Below, one piece after another: positions 42,209 to 50,312 of a stretch of 64,000 nt of DNA; positions within the stretch are counted from its first letter, which is position 1; every line of letters starts with the position of its first letter. The notes beneath the pieces were generated by a model, which was given only the letters and a program-made list of their open reading frames with translations, did no database searches and was not told the origin of the DNA. This DNA is from Humimonas sp964465015 (lineage in GTDB: Bacteria > Gemmatimonadota > Gemmatimonadetes > Palauibacterales > Palauibacteraceae), in the NCBI GenBank assembly GCA_964465015.1, contig CAYXHP010000080.1, forward strand, positions 1-64,000, read 5' to 3'. The translations under genes and the position numbers were made by a program.

Positions 42209-43666
42209 CTACCGCGGAGCCGGGTGCCGGTAGGGCGGCGGGCCCAACCTTCCCACCACCCCCGCCAGGAGCGCCTGCGGGTCGTAGATCTTCCCGGCCT
42301 TCATCACCAGCCGCAGCTTCCGCGTGACCCGGATGTCCTCCAGGGGGTTCCCCTCCACCACCACCAGGTCCGCGTACTTGCCGACCTCGATCGAGCCCAG
42401 CTTGTCGGCCACGTCCAGCCCCCGGGCGCCACCGATCGTGGCGGCGCGAAGCGTCGCGGCCGGAGGTACGCCGCAGCGAACGTAGGCCTCCAGCTCCCGG
42501 TGATATCCGAAGCCGGGCAGGAACTCGCCCCAGCTCGGGTGGTCGGTGCCCACCCCCAGACGCCCGCCACCGTGGTAGTAGGCGGACAGCAGCGCGCACT
42601 TGGCCCGGTAGATGCTGTCGAAGGAGGGGTAGCTGGGCCGGTCGTGGGTCCGCAGCCACGCCTCCACCTCCGGCGTGAACAACTTCCGCTCGTCGACCCA
42701 GTAGTCGAAGAGTGAATCCCGGTGCGGGGCGAAGTAGCCGTAGGCCGTGATCGTGGCGTCGAAGGTGACGTGGTGGCGGCGGAAGAGCGCGACCTCCTCC
42801 CTGTAGCCGGGCGTGGAGGGTGTCATGCGCGCGAGGGACGCGTAGGCGCTCCGGCCGGCCGGGAAGGCATCGCCGCCGATGAAGTGCTCCACCCGGTCGA
42901 TCCCCATGAGCACCGCGTCCCTGGGGTTGACGACGTCGCGGTACCCCGAGCCCAGGTGGCCGGTCACGGTGAGTCCGTGCAGGTGGGCCCGCTCGATGAG
43001 CCACCTCAGGTGCTCCGGGTCGATGACCTTGGCCTTGAATCCTCGCGCCCCGTGCTCGGCCCAGTAGTCGACCTCCGCGAACAGCGAGTCCCGGTCGATG
43101 GCGGCGGAGTCCCAGCCGGGACGGGCCTGGCCGAAATAGGGGCCCGAATCGTACATGCGCGGGCCCGCCTGCTCGCCCCGGTCGATCCGCTCCCGGAGGC
43201 GCATCATCCCCACCGGGTCGTACTCCCCGGCCGGGAAGGTCGATGTCACGCCGTTGGCCAGGTAGACCGTGGGCTGGACCACGAACTCCTCGGTCCGGGG
43301 CCGGCCCATGAGCTGGACGTTGTAGTGGGCGTGGAGGTCGAAGAAGCCCGGGAGGATGGTCTCGTCGTCCGCCAGCGTCACGACCCGGGCCCCCGAGAGA
43401 TCCAGGTCGGGGGCGCTGTCGTCCACCGCCATGAACGTTCCGTCCAGGACCACGATGCCGTGGTTCCGCACGCGCGCCTCCGCGGTGCCATCGAACAGCC
43501 AGCCGCCACGGATCACCACCGCCGTGTCCTGCGCCCGGAGCGCGGCCCGAACGGGGAGCAGCGCCCCGAGGGCCAGGAGAGCCAGCAGGACCGCGAGCGG
43601 CGCCGGCGCGGACACGGACGGGGGAAGGGGGAGCGAGAGTGGGCGGGGCTGGCGCGCCTGGCGCAT
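42209..43666 (-). CDS. Exported amidohydrolase
   Basis: 485 residues. The long N-terminus has a hydrophobic LAVLLALLALGALLP and an ALRAQD cleavage region, predicting export. The metallo-dependent hydrolase core is clear: LPGFFDLHAHYN (HxH metal ligands), VTGHLGSGY and VGTDHPSWGEF with the His and Asp ligands, and the closing KLGSIEVGKYADLVVVEGNP typical of imidazolonepropionase-like amidohydrolases. The substrate is unknown; secreted members in soil bacteria often attack dipeptides or cyclic amides. It is divergent from the aminotransferase gene. Confidence 0.87.
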   Translation of the reverse strand: MRQARQPRPLSLPLPPSVSAPAPLAVLLALLALGALLPVRAALRAQDTAVVIRGGWLFDGTAEARVRNHGIVVLDGTFMAVDDSAPDLDLSGARVVTLADDETILPGFFDLHAHYNVQLMGRPRTEEFVVQPTVYLANGVTSTFPAGEYDPVGMMRLRERIDRGEQAGPRMYDSGPYFGQARPGWDSAAIDRDSLFAEVDYWAEHGARGFKAKVIDPEHLRWLIERAHLHGLTVTGHLGSGYRDVVNPRDAVLMGIDRVEHFIGGDAFPAGRSAYASLARMTPSTPGYREEVALFRRHHVTFDATITAYGYFAPHRDSLFDYWVDERKLFTPEVEAWLRTHDRPSYPSFDSIYRAKCALLSAYYHGGGRLGVGTDHPSWGEFLPGFGYHRELEAYVRCGVPPAATLRAATIGGARGLDVADKLGSIEVGKYADLVVVEGNPLEDIRVTRKLRLVMKAGKIYDPQALLAGVVGRLGPPPYRHPAPR

Positions 43667-43924
43667 GGCTGCGGCTCCGGTCGGGGTTGGGCTCGGATCG
43701 GGCCCTCCACCGTACGGACGGCGCCCGCGCTCGACCAGCCCGGCCCGTCCCTCGTCGGCCCCCGGTCACCGCCATGGCGGACCGGGCGCCCGGCCCCCGG
43801 CCGGGGAGGGAGTCTCGGGCGCGTTGCCGCGGCCCGATCCCGCCGCGCATCTTGCGGGCGCGTCGGCCGGCGCCCGCCCGCTTCGGGGGACGCGGGTCGG
43901 GTTCCCACGTCCGGAGGGAGATCG

Positions 43925-45052
43925 ATGCACCTGAACCCGTTCGAGATGGAGCGCTGGCAGTCGCTCCACGAGCACCAGGTCGAGCTCAACCTGTCGGAGA
44001 GCGGGGTCCACCCGCTCACCCTCGACGAGCTGTCGGAGATCACCGGCGTGCGGCCGGGCTCGGTGCGGCTGGGCTACACGCAGACGAACGGCACCGGTCT
44101 CCTACGCGAGAGGATCGCCGCCCTGTATCCGGGAGCCGGTCCGGAGAACGTGCTCGTCACGACCGGAGGCGCCGAAGCGAACTTCCTGGCCACCTGGAGC
44201 CGCGTCCAGGCGGAGAGCCGGGTCGCCATCGTCGTGCCCACCTACGGGCAGACCACGGGACTGGCGCCGGCTTTCGGAGCCGACGTGCGGACCATCCCGC
44301 TCGAGGAGGACCGCGGATGGCAGCCAGCGCCCGGTGCGGCCCGCGACGCCATCGGAGAGCGGGCCGCCCTCGTGGTCGTCACCAACCCGAACAACCCGAC
44401 CGGCGCCGTCCTGGGGGAGGAGGCCACGCGCGAGATCGTCGAGGCGTCGGCCGCGGCGGGGGCGTGGATCCTCTCCGACGAGGTCTACGCCGGCGCGGAG
44501 GTGGAGGGACCGAGAACCGCCACGATGTGGGGCCGCCACGAGCGCGTCCTCGTCACCGGCTCCCTCTCCAAGGCCTACGGGCTCCCGGGTCTCCGCCTGG
44601 GCTGGCTCGTGGGACCGGCGCAGGAGATCGAGGAGTTGTGGGGCTACAAGGACTACACGACCATAGGGCCCTCGGCGCTCTCCGACCACCTGGCCGCCGC
44701 GGCGCTCGAGCCCTCGGCGCTGGAGACCATCCTCGCGCGGACACGGCGCATCGTGTGCGCCAACCGTGAGCTGGTGCGCGAGTGGGTGGAGGGGAGCCAC
44801 GACGCGCTCTCGTGGCGGCCGCCCGATGCCGGCGCGATAGGGTTCCTGCGCTACCGTGCCGACGTCGGATCGGGGACGCTCGCGGAGCGCTTGCGCGTGG
44901 AGGACGACCTCCTGGTCGTCCCCGGGGACCAGTTCGGGCTCGACGGATACCTCAGGATCGGGTTCGGGATCGAGCGGTCGCCGCTCGAGGCGGCCTTGGC
45001 CCGGGTGGCCCGGCGCATCGAGGAAGTGGAAGCCTCCGGCACTCCGGCTTAG
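43925..45052 (+). CDS. PLP-dependent aminotransferase, class I/II fold (capreomycidine-synthase-like)
   Basis: 375 residues. The ATG at 43925 has GGAGGGAG about 5 bp upstream; a long open frame further upstream is antisense to the amidohydrolase and rejected. VVVTNPNNPTGAV is the PLP-ring binding asparagine motif and VTGSLSKAYGLPGLRLGWLV carries the PLP lysine. The start MHLNPFEMERWQSLHEHQVELNLSESGVHPL resembles the capreomycidine synthase/VioD-type group, which has no proven common substrate. An HcrB-like FAD subunit starts 12 bp later, so the two are likely co-transcribed. Confidence 0.82.
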   Translation: MHLNPFEMERWQSLHEHQVELNLSESGVHPLTLDELSEITGVRPGSVRLGYTQTNGTGLLRERIAALYPGAGPENVLVTTGGAEANFLATWSRVQAESRVAIVVPTYGQTTGLAPAFGADVRTIPLEEDRGWQPAPGAARDAIGERAALVVVTNPNNPTGAVLGEEATREIVEASAAAGAWILSDEVYAGAEVEGPRTATMWGRHERVLVTGSLSKAYGLPGLRLGWLVGPAQEIEELWGYKDYTTIGPSALSDHLAAAALEPSALETILARTRRIVCANRELVREWVEGSHDALSWRPPDAGAIGFLRYRADVGSGTLAERLRVEDDLLVVPGDQFGLDGYLRIGFGIERSPLEAALARVARRIEEVEASGTPA

Positions 45053-45064
45053 ATTCGGCGCGAC

Positions 45065-46051
45065 ATGTTGCGACTCCATCCGTACGCGTATCACCGGCCG
45101 TCCACGGTCGACGAGGCCCTGGCGCTCCTGGCGGAGCACGAGGGCGACGTGATGCCCATCGCCGGGGGCACCGACTTGGTCCCCAACATGAAGCACGGGC
45201 TCTTCACCCCGTCGCACCTGGTGGCGCTGCGCGGGATCGGAGAGCTACGCGGGATCGAGTCGACCGACGAGGGAGGCGTTCGGATCGGGGCGTGCGAGTC
45301 GCTCGACGCCCTGTCCTCGCACCCGGACGTGGCGCGGAGGTATCCGTCGCTTGCCCGGGCGTGCTCGGAGATCTCCGGGCCGCAGCTCCGGCGCATGGGC
45401 ACGATCGGCGGCAACCTTTGCCTGGACACTCGCTGCACCTACTACAACCAGACGTTCTTCTGGCGTAAGGCGCTCGGCTTCTGCCTCAAGAAGGACGGCG
45501 ACACCTGTCACGTCGTCCCGGGAGGTACTCGGTGCGTGGCGGCCCACTCGGCCGACACGCCGCCCGTCCTCATGACGCTGGATGCATCGGCCGAGATCGC
45601 CGGGACCGATGGCCGCCGGACGGTCCCGGTGTCGGACTTCTTCACGTCCGACGGCGTGTGGAACCGCCGCATGGAGGCGGGAGAGCTGGTGACGGCGCTC
45701 CTCCTTCCGCCGCCCGCGCCCGGGACGCGGACCTCGTTCCAGAAGCTACGCCAGCGGCAGGCCATCGATTTTCCGGTGCTGAACCTGGCCGTCGTGGTCA
45801 CGCTGGATGAGGGGGGCGTGATCCGGGAGCTCCGGATGGTCGCCTCGGCCATGAACTCGTATCCAAGGACGATCGGCCGCGTCGAGGACGCCGCGATCGG
45901 GAACCGGCTCACCCCGTCCGTCATCGACGCGGTGGCCGAGCAGGCCTACCGGCAGTGTCATCCGCTGGAGAACATCGTGATCGATGCCGAGTGGCGCCGG
46001 GCCATGGTCCCGGTTCTCGTGCGGCAGGCCCTCAGGGAGATCGCCGCGTGA
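45065..46051 (+). CDS. hcrB: FAD subunit of 4-hydroxybenzoyl-CoA reductase type, with [4Fe-4S] cysteines
   Basis: 328 residues. FAD_binding_5 domain: MPIAGGTDLVPNMKHGLF (FAD pyrophosphate loop) and RRMGTIGGNLCLDTRC. The 40-residue insertion with Cys124, Cys140, Cys148 and Cys157 has spacing 16-8-9, the same as I recall for the cysteines binding the extra [4Fe-4S] cluster in Thauera aromatica HcrB (122/138/146/155). Ordinary xanthine dehydrogenase FAD subunits lack it. The expected small [2Fe-2S] (HcrC) and Mo (HcrA) genes do not follow; a PAP2 gene does. A plausible HcrA-type end lies at 1-654, 44 kb away. Confidence 0.82.
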   Translation: MLRLHPYAYHRPSTVDEALALLAEHEGDVMPIAGGTDLVPNMKHGLFTPSHLVALRGIGELRGIESTDEGGVRIGACESLDALSSHPDVARRYPSLARACSEISGPQLRRMGTIGGNLCLDTRCTYYNQTFFWRKALGFCLKKDGDTCHVVPGGTRCVAAHSADTPPVLMTLDASAEIAGTDGRRTVPVSDFFTSDGVWNRRMEAGELVTALLLPPPAPGTRTSFQKLRQRQAIDFPVLNLAVVVTLDEGGVIRELRMVASAMNSYPRTIGRVEDAAIGNRLTPSVIDAVAEQAYRQCHPLENIVIDAEWRRAMVPVLVRQALREIAA

Positions 46052-46055
46052 CCTC

Positions 46056-47027
46056 GTGAGCCGGGTCCGTAGCCCGGCGGGACCCGCGTCGTCCCGGGGG
46101 CGCGTCGCCGCGGTCCTGGCGCTCGCATGGTTGGGGGTGGCTCCGACGCCCCCCCTGCTCGCCGAGACGGCGTCGATCGGTTCCCCGGCGGCTCCGCTCC
46201 CCGCCACTCCGGCGCGAGGCTCGACGTCCGGCGACACCGTCACGATCGCCCCCTCGCCTTCCGGCTCCCTGTTCCGGGAATCCGACGTGGCCTACGGGGT
46301 CGTGGTGTTCGGGAGCGCCCTCCTCATCGAGCCGCTCGAGGGCTTCGAGCGCAGCGTCCGCTCGCACACGCCGGGCACGCCCACCGGCTTCGACAAGGCG
46401 TTCGTGGACGCGGGGACGGTGGCCGGACACCCGTTCGTGAACCTCGGAATGGCGCTCGCGGCCTGGGGGGGCGGGAAGCTCATCGGGAGTCGACCCGTCG
46501 AGCGTGCGGGTCTGGACGGGCTGGAGACCTTGATCGCCGCGGACGCCGTGCTGGAGGGGGGCAAGGTGCTGCTCGGGCGGCAGCGCCCGTACGTGTCCTC
46601 GGACCCGGACCGATTCGAGCCCCTCAACTTCCACGAGGCGAACCAGTCCTTTCCTTCGGGTCACGCCGCCCGCGCCTTCGCGCTCGCCGCCGTGGCCGTG
46701 GGCGACTTCCCCGACCAGAAATGGATGCCGTGGGTGGCGTATCCGGCGGCCACGGCCGTGGCGGTGAGCCGGGTCGTGGGCCGTGATCACTGGGTCACCG
46801 ACGTCGTGTCGGGCGCCGCGCTCGGGCTCCTCAGCACGCGGGTGATCCTGCGGCTGAACGGGCGCGTGGCGGAGCACCGTCGCGAGGCCGCGGACGGGGA
46901 TGGCGGCTCCGTCGGGCGGGAGGACTCGAGCCGGGACGCGAGCTTCCCGGGGCGTCGGACGCCGGTCCTGGCGGTGTGGCCGATCGCCGGCGGGGCCATC
47001 GCGACGATCGACTTTCCCCTTCCCTAG
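46056..47027 (+). CDS. Exported PAP2-family phosphatase
   Basis: 323 residues from GTG 46056; the start is uncertain because no ribosome-binding site is close. A signal-like RVAAVLALAWLGVAPTPPLLAE precedes the mature protein. All three acid-phosphatase motifs are intact: KVLLGRQRP (Kx6RP), FPSGHAAR (PSGH) and SRVVGRDHWVTD (SRx5Hx3D). The membrane helices are less marked than in lipid phosphatases, and the region before motif 1 is mostly soluble, so it may be periplasmic. It starts 4 bp after the HcrB-like gene, probably in the same transcript, though a functional link is not evident. Confidence 0.85.
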   Translation: MSRVRSPAGPASSRGRVAAVLALAWLGVAPTPPLLAETASIGSPAAPLPATPARGSTSGDTVTIAPSPSGSLFRESDVAYGVVVFGSALLIEPLEGFERSVRSHTPGTPTGFDKAFVDAGTVAGHPFVNLGMALAAWGGGKLIGSRPVERAGLDGLETLIAADAVLEGGKVLLGRQRPYVSSDPDRFEPLNFHEANQSFPSGHAARAFALAAVAVGDFPDQKWMPWVAYPAATAVAVSRVVGRDHWVTDVVSGAALGLLSTRVILRLNGRVAEHRREAADGDGGSVGREDSSRDASFPGRRTPVLAVWPIAGGAIATIDFPLP

Positions 47028-47037
47028 TCCGCGCCGC

Positions 47038-47075
47038 GCGGCCGCACCCGGCCGTTCGGCGGCCGGGACGGCCGC
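47038..47075. terminator. G+C-rich hairpin, probable bidirectional terminator
   Basis: GCGGCCG (47038-47044) pairs with CGGCCGC (47069-47075), and CCCGGCCG (47047-47054) with CGGCCGGG (47060-47067), around a TTCGG loop. Together they give about 15 bp of stem with a small bulge. It lies 11 bp after the PAP2 stop codon and 15 bp from the end of the minus-strand remnant ORF. Confidence 0.6.
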
Positions 47076-47089
47076 GAGCCTGCCCTCTC

Positions 47090-47309
47090 CTACGCTCCCT
47101 GGCCGAACACGCCGAGGATCGTCTGCGCGAAGTCGCTCACCGCCTGAATGGCGTCCACCAGGCTCTTTGAGCGACTGCTTCTCCTGATCCGACAGGGCCG
47201 AGCCGTCGGGCCGGGTGAAGGTCGGCTGCGCGGTGGTGACGTCGATGAAGATCTCGTTGGTGGAGGCTACGTCGGAGCGTGGTCCGAATGCTGCAGGCTC
47301 TGGAATCAC
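47090..47309 (-). pseudogene. Small ORF interrupted by a single-base frameshift
   Basis: From GTG 47309 the frame reads STNEIFIDVTTAQPTFTRPD then GSALSDQEKQSLK. At the base 47165 the sensible frame shifts and continues SLVDAIQAVSDFAQTILGVF then GQGA to a stop at 47090-47092. Both halves have strongly G/C third positions like real genes here, so an original ~72-residue protein broken by a one-base insertion is likely. Sequencing error or programmed slippage at CTCAAAG is possible. Family unknown; no ribosome-binding site confirms the start. Confidence 0.45.
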
Positions 47310-47409
47310 ACGTCTTCATGCACGAAGTTGAACCGCGGTAGCCGCATCGACGGCCGCGGACCATCGGTCATCGGCCGACGTGCACCACCCCCCAAGGAGG
47401 AGGCGAGAC

Positions 47410-48024
47410 ATGGCAGGCTTCACCCTTCCCGACCTTCCGTACGACTACGACGCCCTGGAGCCGTACATCGACGCCCGGACCATGGAGATCCACCACGACA
47501 AGCATCACGCGGGCTACACCAACAAGCTGAACGCGGCGCTCGAGGGACACGAAGACCTCCAGTCCATGTCCATCGAGGAGATCCTGCGCGGCATCGACTC
47601 GGTGCCGGAGAAGATCCGTACGGCGGTGCGCAACAACGGCGGTGGCTACGCCAACCACTCGATGTTCTGGCGCATCATGTCCCCCGACGGGGGCGGAGAG
47701 CCGGAGGGCGACCTGGCGGACGCCATCTCCGGGGCGTTCGGCTCCTTCGGCGAGTTCAAGGAGACCTTCTCGAATACGGCTTCGGGCCGGTTCGGAAGCG
47801 GCTGGGGCTGGCTGGCCCTGGACGGGTCCGGGACGCTGCACGTCTACTCCACGGCCAACCAGGACAGTCCCTACATGCAGGGCCACACGCCGATCATGGG
47901 GCTCGATGTGTGGGAGCACGCCTACTACCTGCACTACCAGAACCGGCGCGGCGATTACATCGGCGCGTGGTGGAACCTGGTCGACTGGGGGCAGGTGGCG
48001 GAGAACTTCCGGGAAGCGCGCTGA
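47410..48024 (+). CDS. sodA: Superoxide dismutase, Mn-type
   Basis: 204 residues; ATG 47410 follows AGGAGGAGG. N-terminal helical hairpin with MEIHHDKHHAGYTNKLN (first His ligand), GGYANHSMFW (second His), and DVWEHAYYLHYQNRRGDYI (Asp and His ligands). The NQD in the STANQDSP segment places the active-site Gln in the C-terminal domain, as in MnSOD. It disproportionates superoxide in the cytoplasm; no signal peptide is seen. It is preceded by a short leader with a weak inverted repeat and followed by the convergent phosphofructokinase gene. Confidence 0.95.
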   Translation: MAGFTLPDLPYDYDALEPYIDARTMEIHHDKHHAGYTNKLNAALEGHEDLQSMSIEEILRGIDSVPEKIRTAVRNNGGGYANHSMFWRIMSPDGGGEPEGDLADAISGAFGSFGEFKETFSNTASGRFGSGWGWLALDGSGTLHVYSTANQDSPYMQGHTPIMGLDVWEHAYYLHYQNRRGDYIGAWWNLVDWGQVAENFREAR

Positions 48025-48111
48025 GGCGGATCCGGCGTTCCGGAAGGGGCACGGCCGCGGCCGGACGCGCCGCCCGTGCCCCCGCTCCGGGGCGGGCGGG
48101 CCGGGGGGAGG

Positions 48112-49224
48112 TCAGTCCCCGAAGCTGATTCCCAGCTCGCGGGCGGTGGCCACCAGCTCGCCCTCCGGGTCGACGAACTTCCTCTCGCGCAGGGCCTCGT
48201 CCAGGGTACGGGGCTCCACGTGGTCGCGTACCAGGCCCACCGCGCACCCGAAGCGTCCCTCGGCGGCGCACTGCACGGCGGCCGTCCCGAACCGCAGGGC
48301 CAGCAGCCGGTCGTAGGCGTTCGGTGAGCCGCCGCGCTGCAGGTGTCCGAGGGCCAGTGATCGCGTCTCCTTGCCCGTCGCATCGGCCAGCTCGATGGCC
48401 ACCCGCTCCCCGATCCCGCCGAGCCGGACCTGCTCCTCCCGTCCGGCGCGAACGGTCTTGGTCACCATCGGCCCGCCCTCGGGATGGGCTCCCTCGGCGA
48501 CGCACACGATGCTGAAGTGGCGGCCTCGCTCTTCCCGCTCGCGGATCTTCTCGCACACCTTCGGGATGCTGTAGGGAATCTCGGGAATGAGGATGACGTC
48601 GGCGGTGCCGGCCAGCCCGCTGTACATGGCGATCCAGCCCGAATGTCGTCCCATGACCTCCACCACCATGATCCGGTGGTGGCTCTGCGCGGTGGAGTGC
48701 AGTCGGTCGATGGCCTCGGTCGCCGTGTCGACCGCGGTCAGGAAGCCGAAGCTGAGGTCCGTGTAGGCCAGGTCGTTGTCGATCGTCTTGGGGACGCCGA
48801 TGACCGGCAAGCCGCACCGGGACAGGTCCCGGGCGATGGCCAGGCTCCCATCGCCGCCGATGGCGATCAGCGCGTCCAGCCCGTGGCCCCGGAACGCCTC
48901 GAGGAACTCCTCCGAGCGATCCGTCGTCCGGGAGGATCCATCCTCGAAATCGTCCGGCCACTCGAAGGGGTTGCCCCGGTTCGTCGTCCCGAGGATGGTG
49001 CCTCCCTGGTGGGTGATCCCTCGCACCCGCTCCCGATCCAGGCGCACCAGTCCGGTCTCGTCGTTTTCCAGGAAGCCCGCGTAGCCGTTCACGATTCCGT
49101 ATACTTCCCAGCCCCGGCGCAGGGAAGCGACGACGGCGGCCCGGATGACGGCGTTCAGGCCCGGCGCGTCGCCACCCCCCGTGTTGATGGCGATCCTCCG
49201 GACGGGCGCTGCAGCTGCGACCAT
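48112..49224 (-). CDS. pfkA: 6-phosphofructokinase
   Basis: 370 residues from ATG 49224, with AAGGAG 8 bp upstream. Signatures: INTGGGDAPGLNAVIRAAV (nucleotide-binding start), IAIGGDGSLAIA and IGVPKTIDNDLAYTDLSFGF (active site with Asp), and VEVMGRHSGWIAMYSGLA (sugar-phosphate region). The GGDGS motif is ATP-PFK-like, but the Lys in PKTIDND is seen in PPi-type or mixed-group enzymes, so the phosphoryl donor cannot be decided. It performs fructose-6-phosphate to fructose-1,6-bisphosphate in glycolysis. Confidence 0.92.
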   Translation of the reverse strand: MVAAAAPVRRIAINTGGGDAPGLNAVIRAAVVASLRRGWEVYGIVNGYAGFLENDETGLVRLDRERVRGITHQGGTILGTTNRGNPFEWPDDFEDGSSRTTDRSEEFLEAFRGHGLDALIAIGGDGSLAIARDLSRCGLPVIGVPKTIDNDLAYTDLSFGFLTAVDTATEAIDRLHSTAQSHHRIMVVEVMGRHSGWIAMYSGLAGTADVILIPEIPYSIPKVCEKIREREERGRHFSIVCVAEGAHPEGGPMVTKTVRAGREEQVRLGGIGERVAIELADATGKETRSLALGHLQRGGSPNAYDRLLALRFGTAAVQCAAEGRFGCAVGLVRDHVEPRTLDEALRERKFVDPEGELVATARELGISFGD

Positions 49225-49350
49225 GGGCGTGCTCCTTTTCTCGTCGCGCATGATGCAGGGTCGTGAGTGGACATGGAAGTCCGCCTCGCGGCGTGGTAGC
49301 GTTCCTGCACGATTCGCTCCGGCTCGATTCCGCGAACAGGACGTGCCGCG

Positions 49351-49566
49351 ATGAGTCCTTTGAAGAGCGTATGGTTCTGCGATTCGCAGGCCGCCGGATC
49401 CGACGAGCCCGGCGCCGAGGACTCCGTGGAGCTCGTCCGGCAGCTCCGACGGGGGAGCGAGGCGGCCGCCGCATGGATCCCCGAGGAGCGCCGGGACGTC
49501 GTCCCGGGTCCGATCGAACGCGCCATCCGCCACCTCGAGTCCGGAGACAGGGGCACCCCCTCGTGA
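49351..49566 (+). CDS. Small hypothetical protein coupled to a HAD gene
   Basis: 71 residues. A short N-terminus with Cys (MSPLKSVWFCDSQAAG) leads to an acidic and then a helical stretch (SVELVRQLRRGSEAAAAWIP, then GPIERAIRHLESG). No family recognised. Its stop TGA overlaps the GTG start of the HAD hydrolase (GTGA), suggesting it is a real coupled gene. Codon usage is less extreme in the first 25 codons. Confidence 0.45.
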   Translation: MSPLKSVWFCDSQAAGSDEPGAEDSVELVRQLRRGSEAAAAWIPEERRDVVPGPIERAIRHLESGDRGTPS

Positions 49567-50291
49567 CCACGGCCTTCCTGCGCACGGTACTGTTCGACCT
49601 CGACGGTACGTTGATCGACTCCGCCGAGCTCATCCTCGATTCGTACCGTCACACCATGCGCGTCCACCTGGGCCGCGTGCTCCCCGACTCCGAGTGGCTG
49701 CGCACGATGGGTCAGCCGCTCGAGGCGCAGTTCCTGGACTTCGCCCGGGACGCCGACGAGGCTCGCGACATGCTGGCCACCTACGTGCAGCACAACGCGG
49801 CGATGCACGATCGACTCCTGAGGCCCTTCCCGGGGATCCGGGAGTACGTCGAGGGGTTGCGGGTGCGCGGCTTCAGGCTCGGCATCGTGACCAGCAAGCG
49901 GCGGCGGAGCGCCCTGCGCGGCCTGGCGACGTGCGGCTTCGACATCGCGTGGTTCGACGCCGTCGTGACCGCCTCGGACGTCCGGCGCTTCAAGCCTGAT
50001 CCCGAGCCGGTCCGTCGGGCGCTGGAGGGGCTGGACGAGGAGGAGCCGGGCCGGAGCCTGTTCGTCGGGGACAGCGTACACGACCTGCGCGCCGGCCGCG
50101 CGGCCGGAACTCGGACGGCCGCCGCGCTGTGGGGCCCCTACACGCGCGATGAACTGTCGCCGGCGGCGCCCGATCACTGGCTCGAGGTGGTCGAGGCCCT
50201 CGACGCCGTGCTGACCGGGCACGGAACGCCCCCCTCCGGGGCACCCCGGGCGCCGCGCCCCGACGAGGGCGAGACGGGGTCATCATCATAA
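49563..50291 (+). CDS. HAD-superfamily phosphatase (PpaX/Gph-like)
   Basis: 242 residues from GTG 49563. HAD motifs: VLFDLDGTLIDSAE (nucleophile Asp and general acid Asp), IVTSKRRR (motif II Thr/Ser), RFKPDPEPV (motif III Lys), and LFVGDSVHDLRAGRAAG (motif IV acidic pair). A helical cap between motifs I and II is of C1 type. Likely a phosphoglycolate phosphatase or pyrophosphatase (PpaX-like). The C-terminus carries a disordered Gly/Pro-rich tail. It converges on lon with a gap of 21 bp. Confidence 0.88.
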   Translation: MTTAFLRTVLFDLDGTLIDSAELILDSYRHTMRVHLGRVLPDSEWLRTMGQPLEAQFLDFARDADEARDMLATYVQHNAAMHDRLLRPFPGIREYVEGLRVRGFRLGIVTSKRRRSALRGLATCGFDIAWFDAVVTASDVRRFKPDPEPVRRALEGLDEEEPGRSLFVGDSVHDLRAGRAAGTRTAAALWGPYTRDELSPAAPDHWLEVVEALDAVLTGHGTPPSGAPRAPRPDEGETGSSS

Positions 50292-50312
50292 AGCGCTAAG
50301 GTAAAGCGCCAA

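Larger units (their letters stand above)
47028..47409. other. 382-bp region between PAP2 and superoxide dismutase genes
   Basis: It contains a hairpin (47038-47075), a frameshifted minus-strand ORF (47090-47309), and the leader of the superoxide dismutase gene ending in AAGGAGGAGGCGAG. A small inverted repeat CTTC-N6-GAAG at 47313-47326 lies in that leader and might be a regulatory site, but it is too short to call. Confidence 0.4.

Noticed and set aside
42179..42230. Short direct repeat CCTACCGCGGAGC at the end of the amidohydrolase gene
   Set aside because: Only two copies of 13 bp, partly in the coding 3' end; no mobile element boundary is evident.
42722..43924. N-terminal extension of the aminotransferase frame at 43925
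   Set aside because: The extension is antisense to the amidohydrolase; a good ribosome-binding site precedes ATG 43925.
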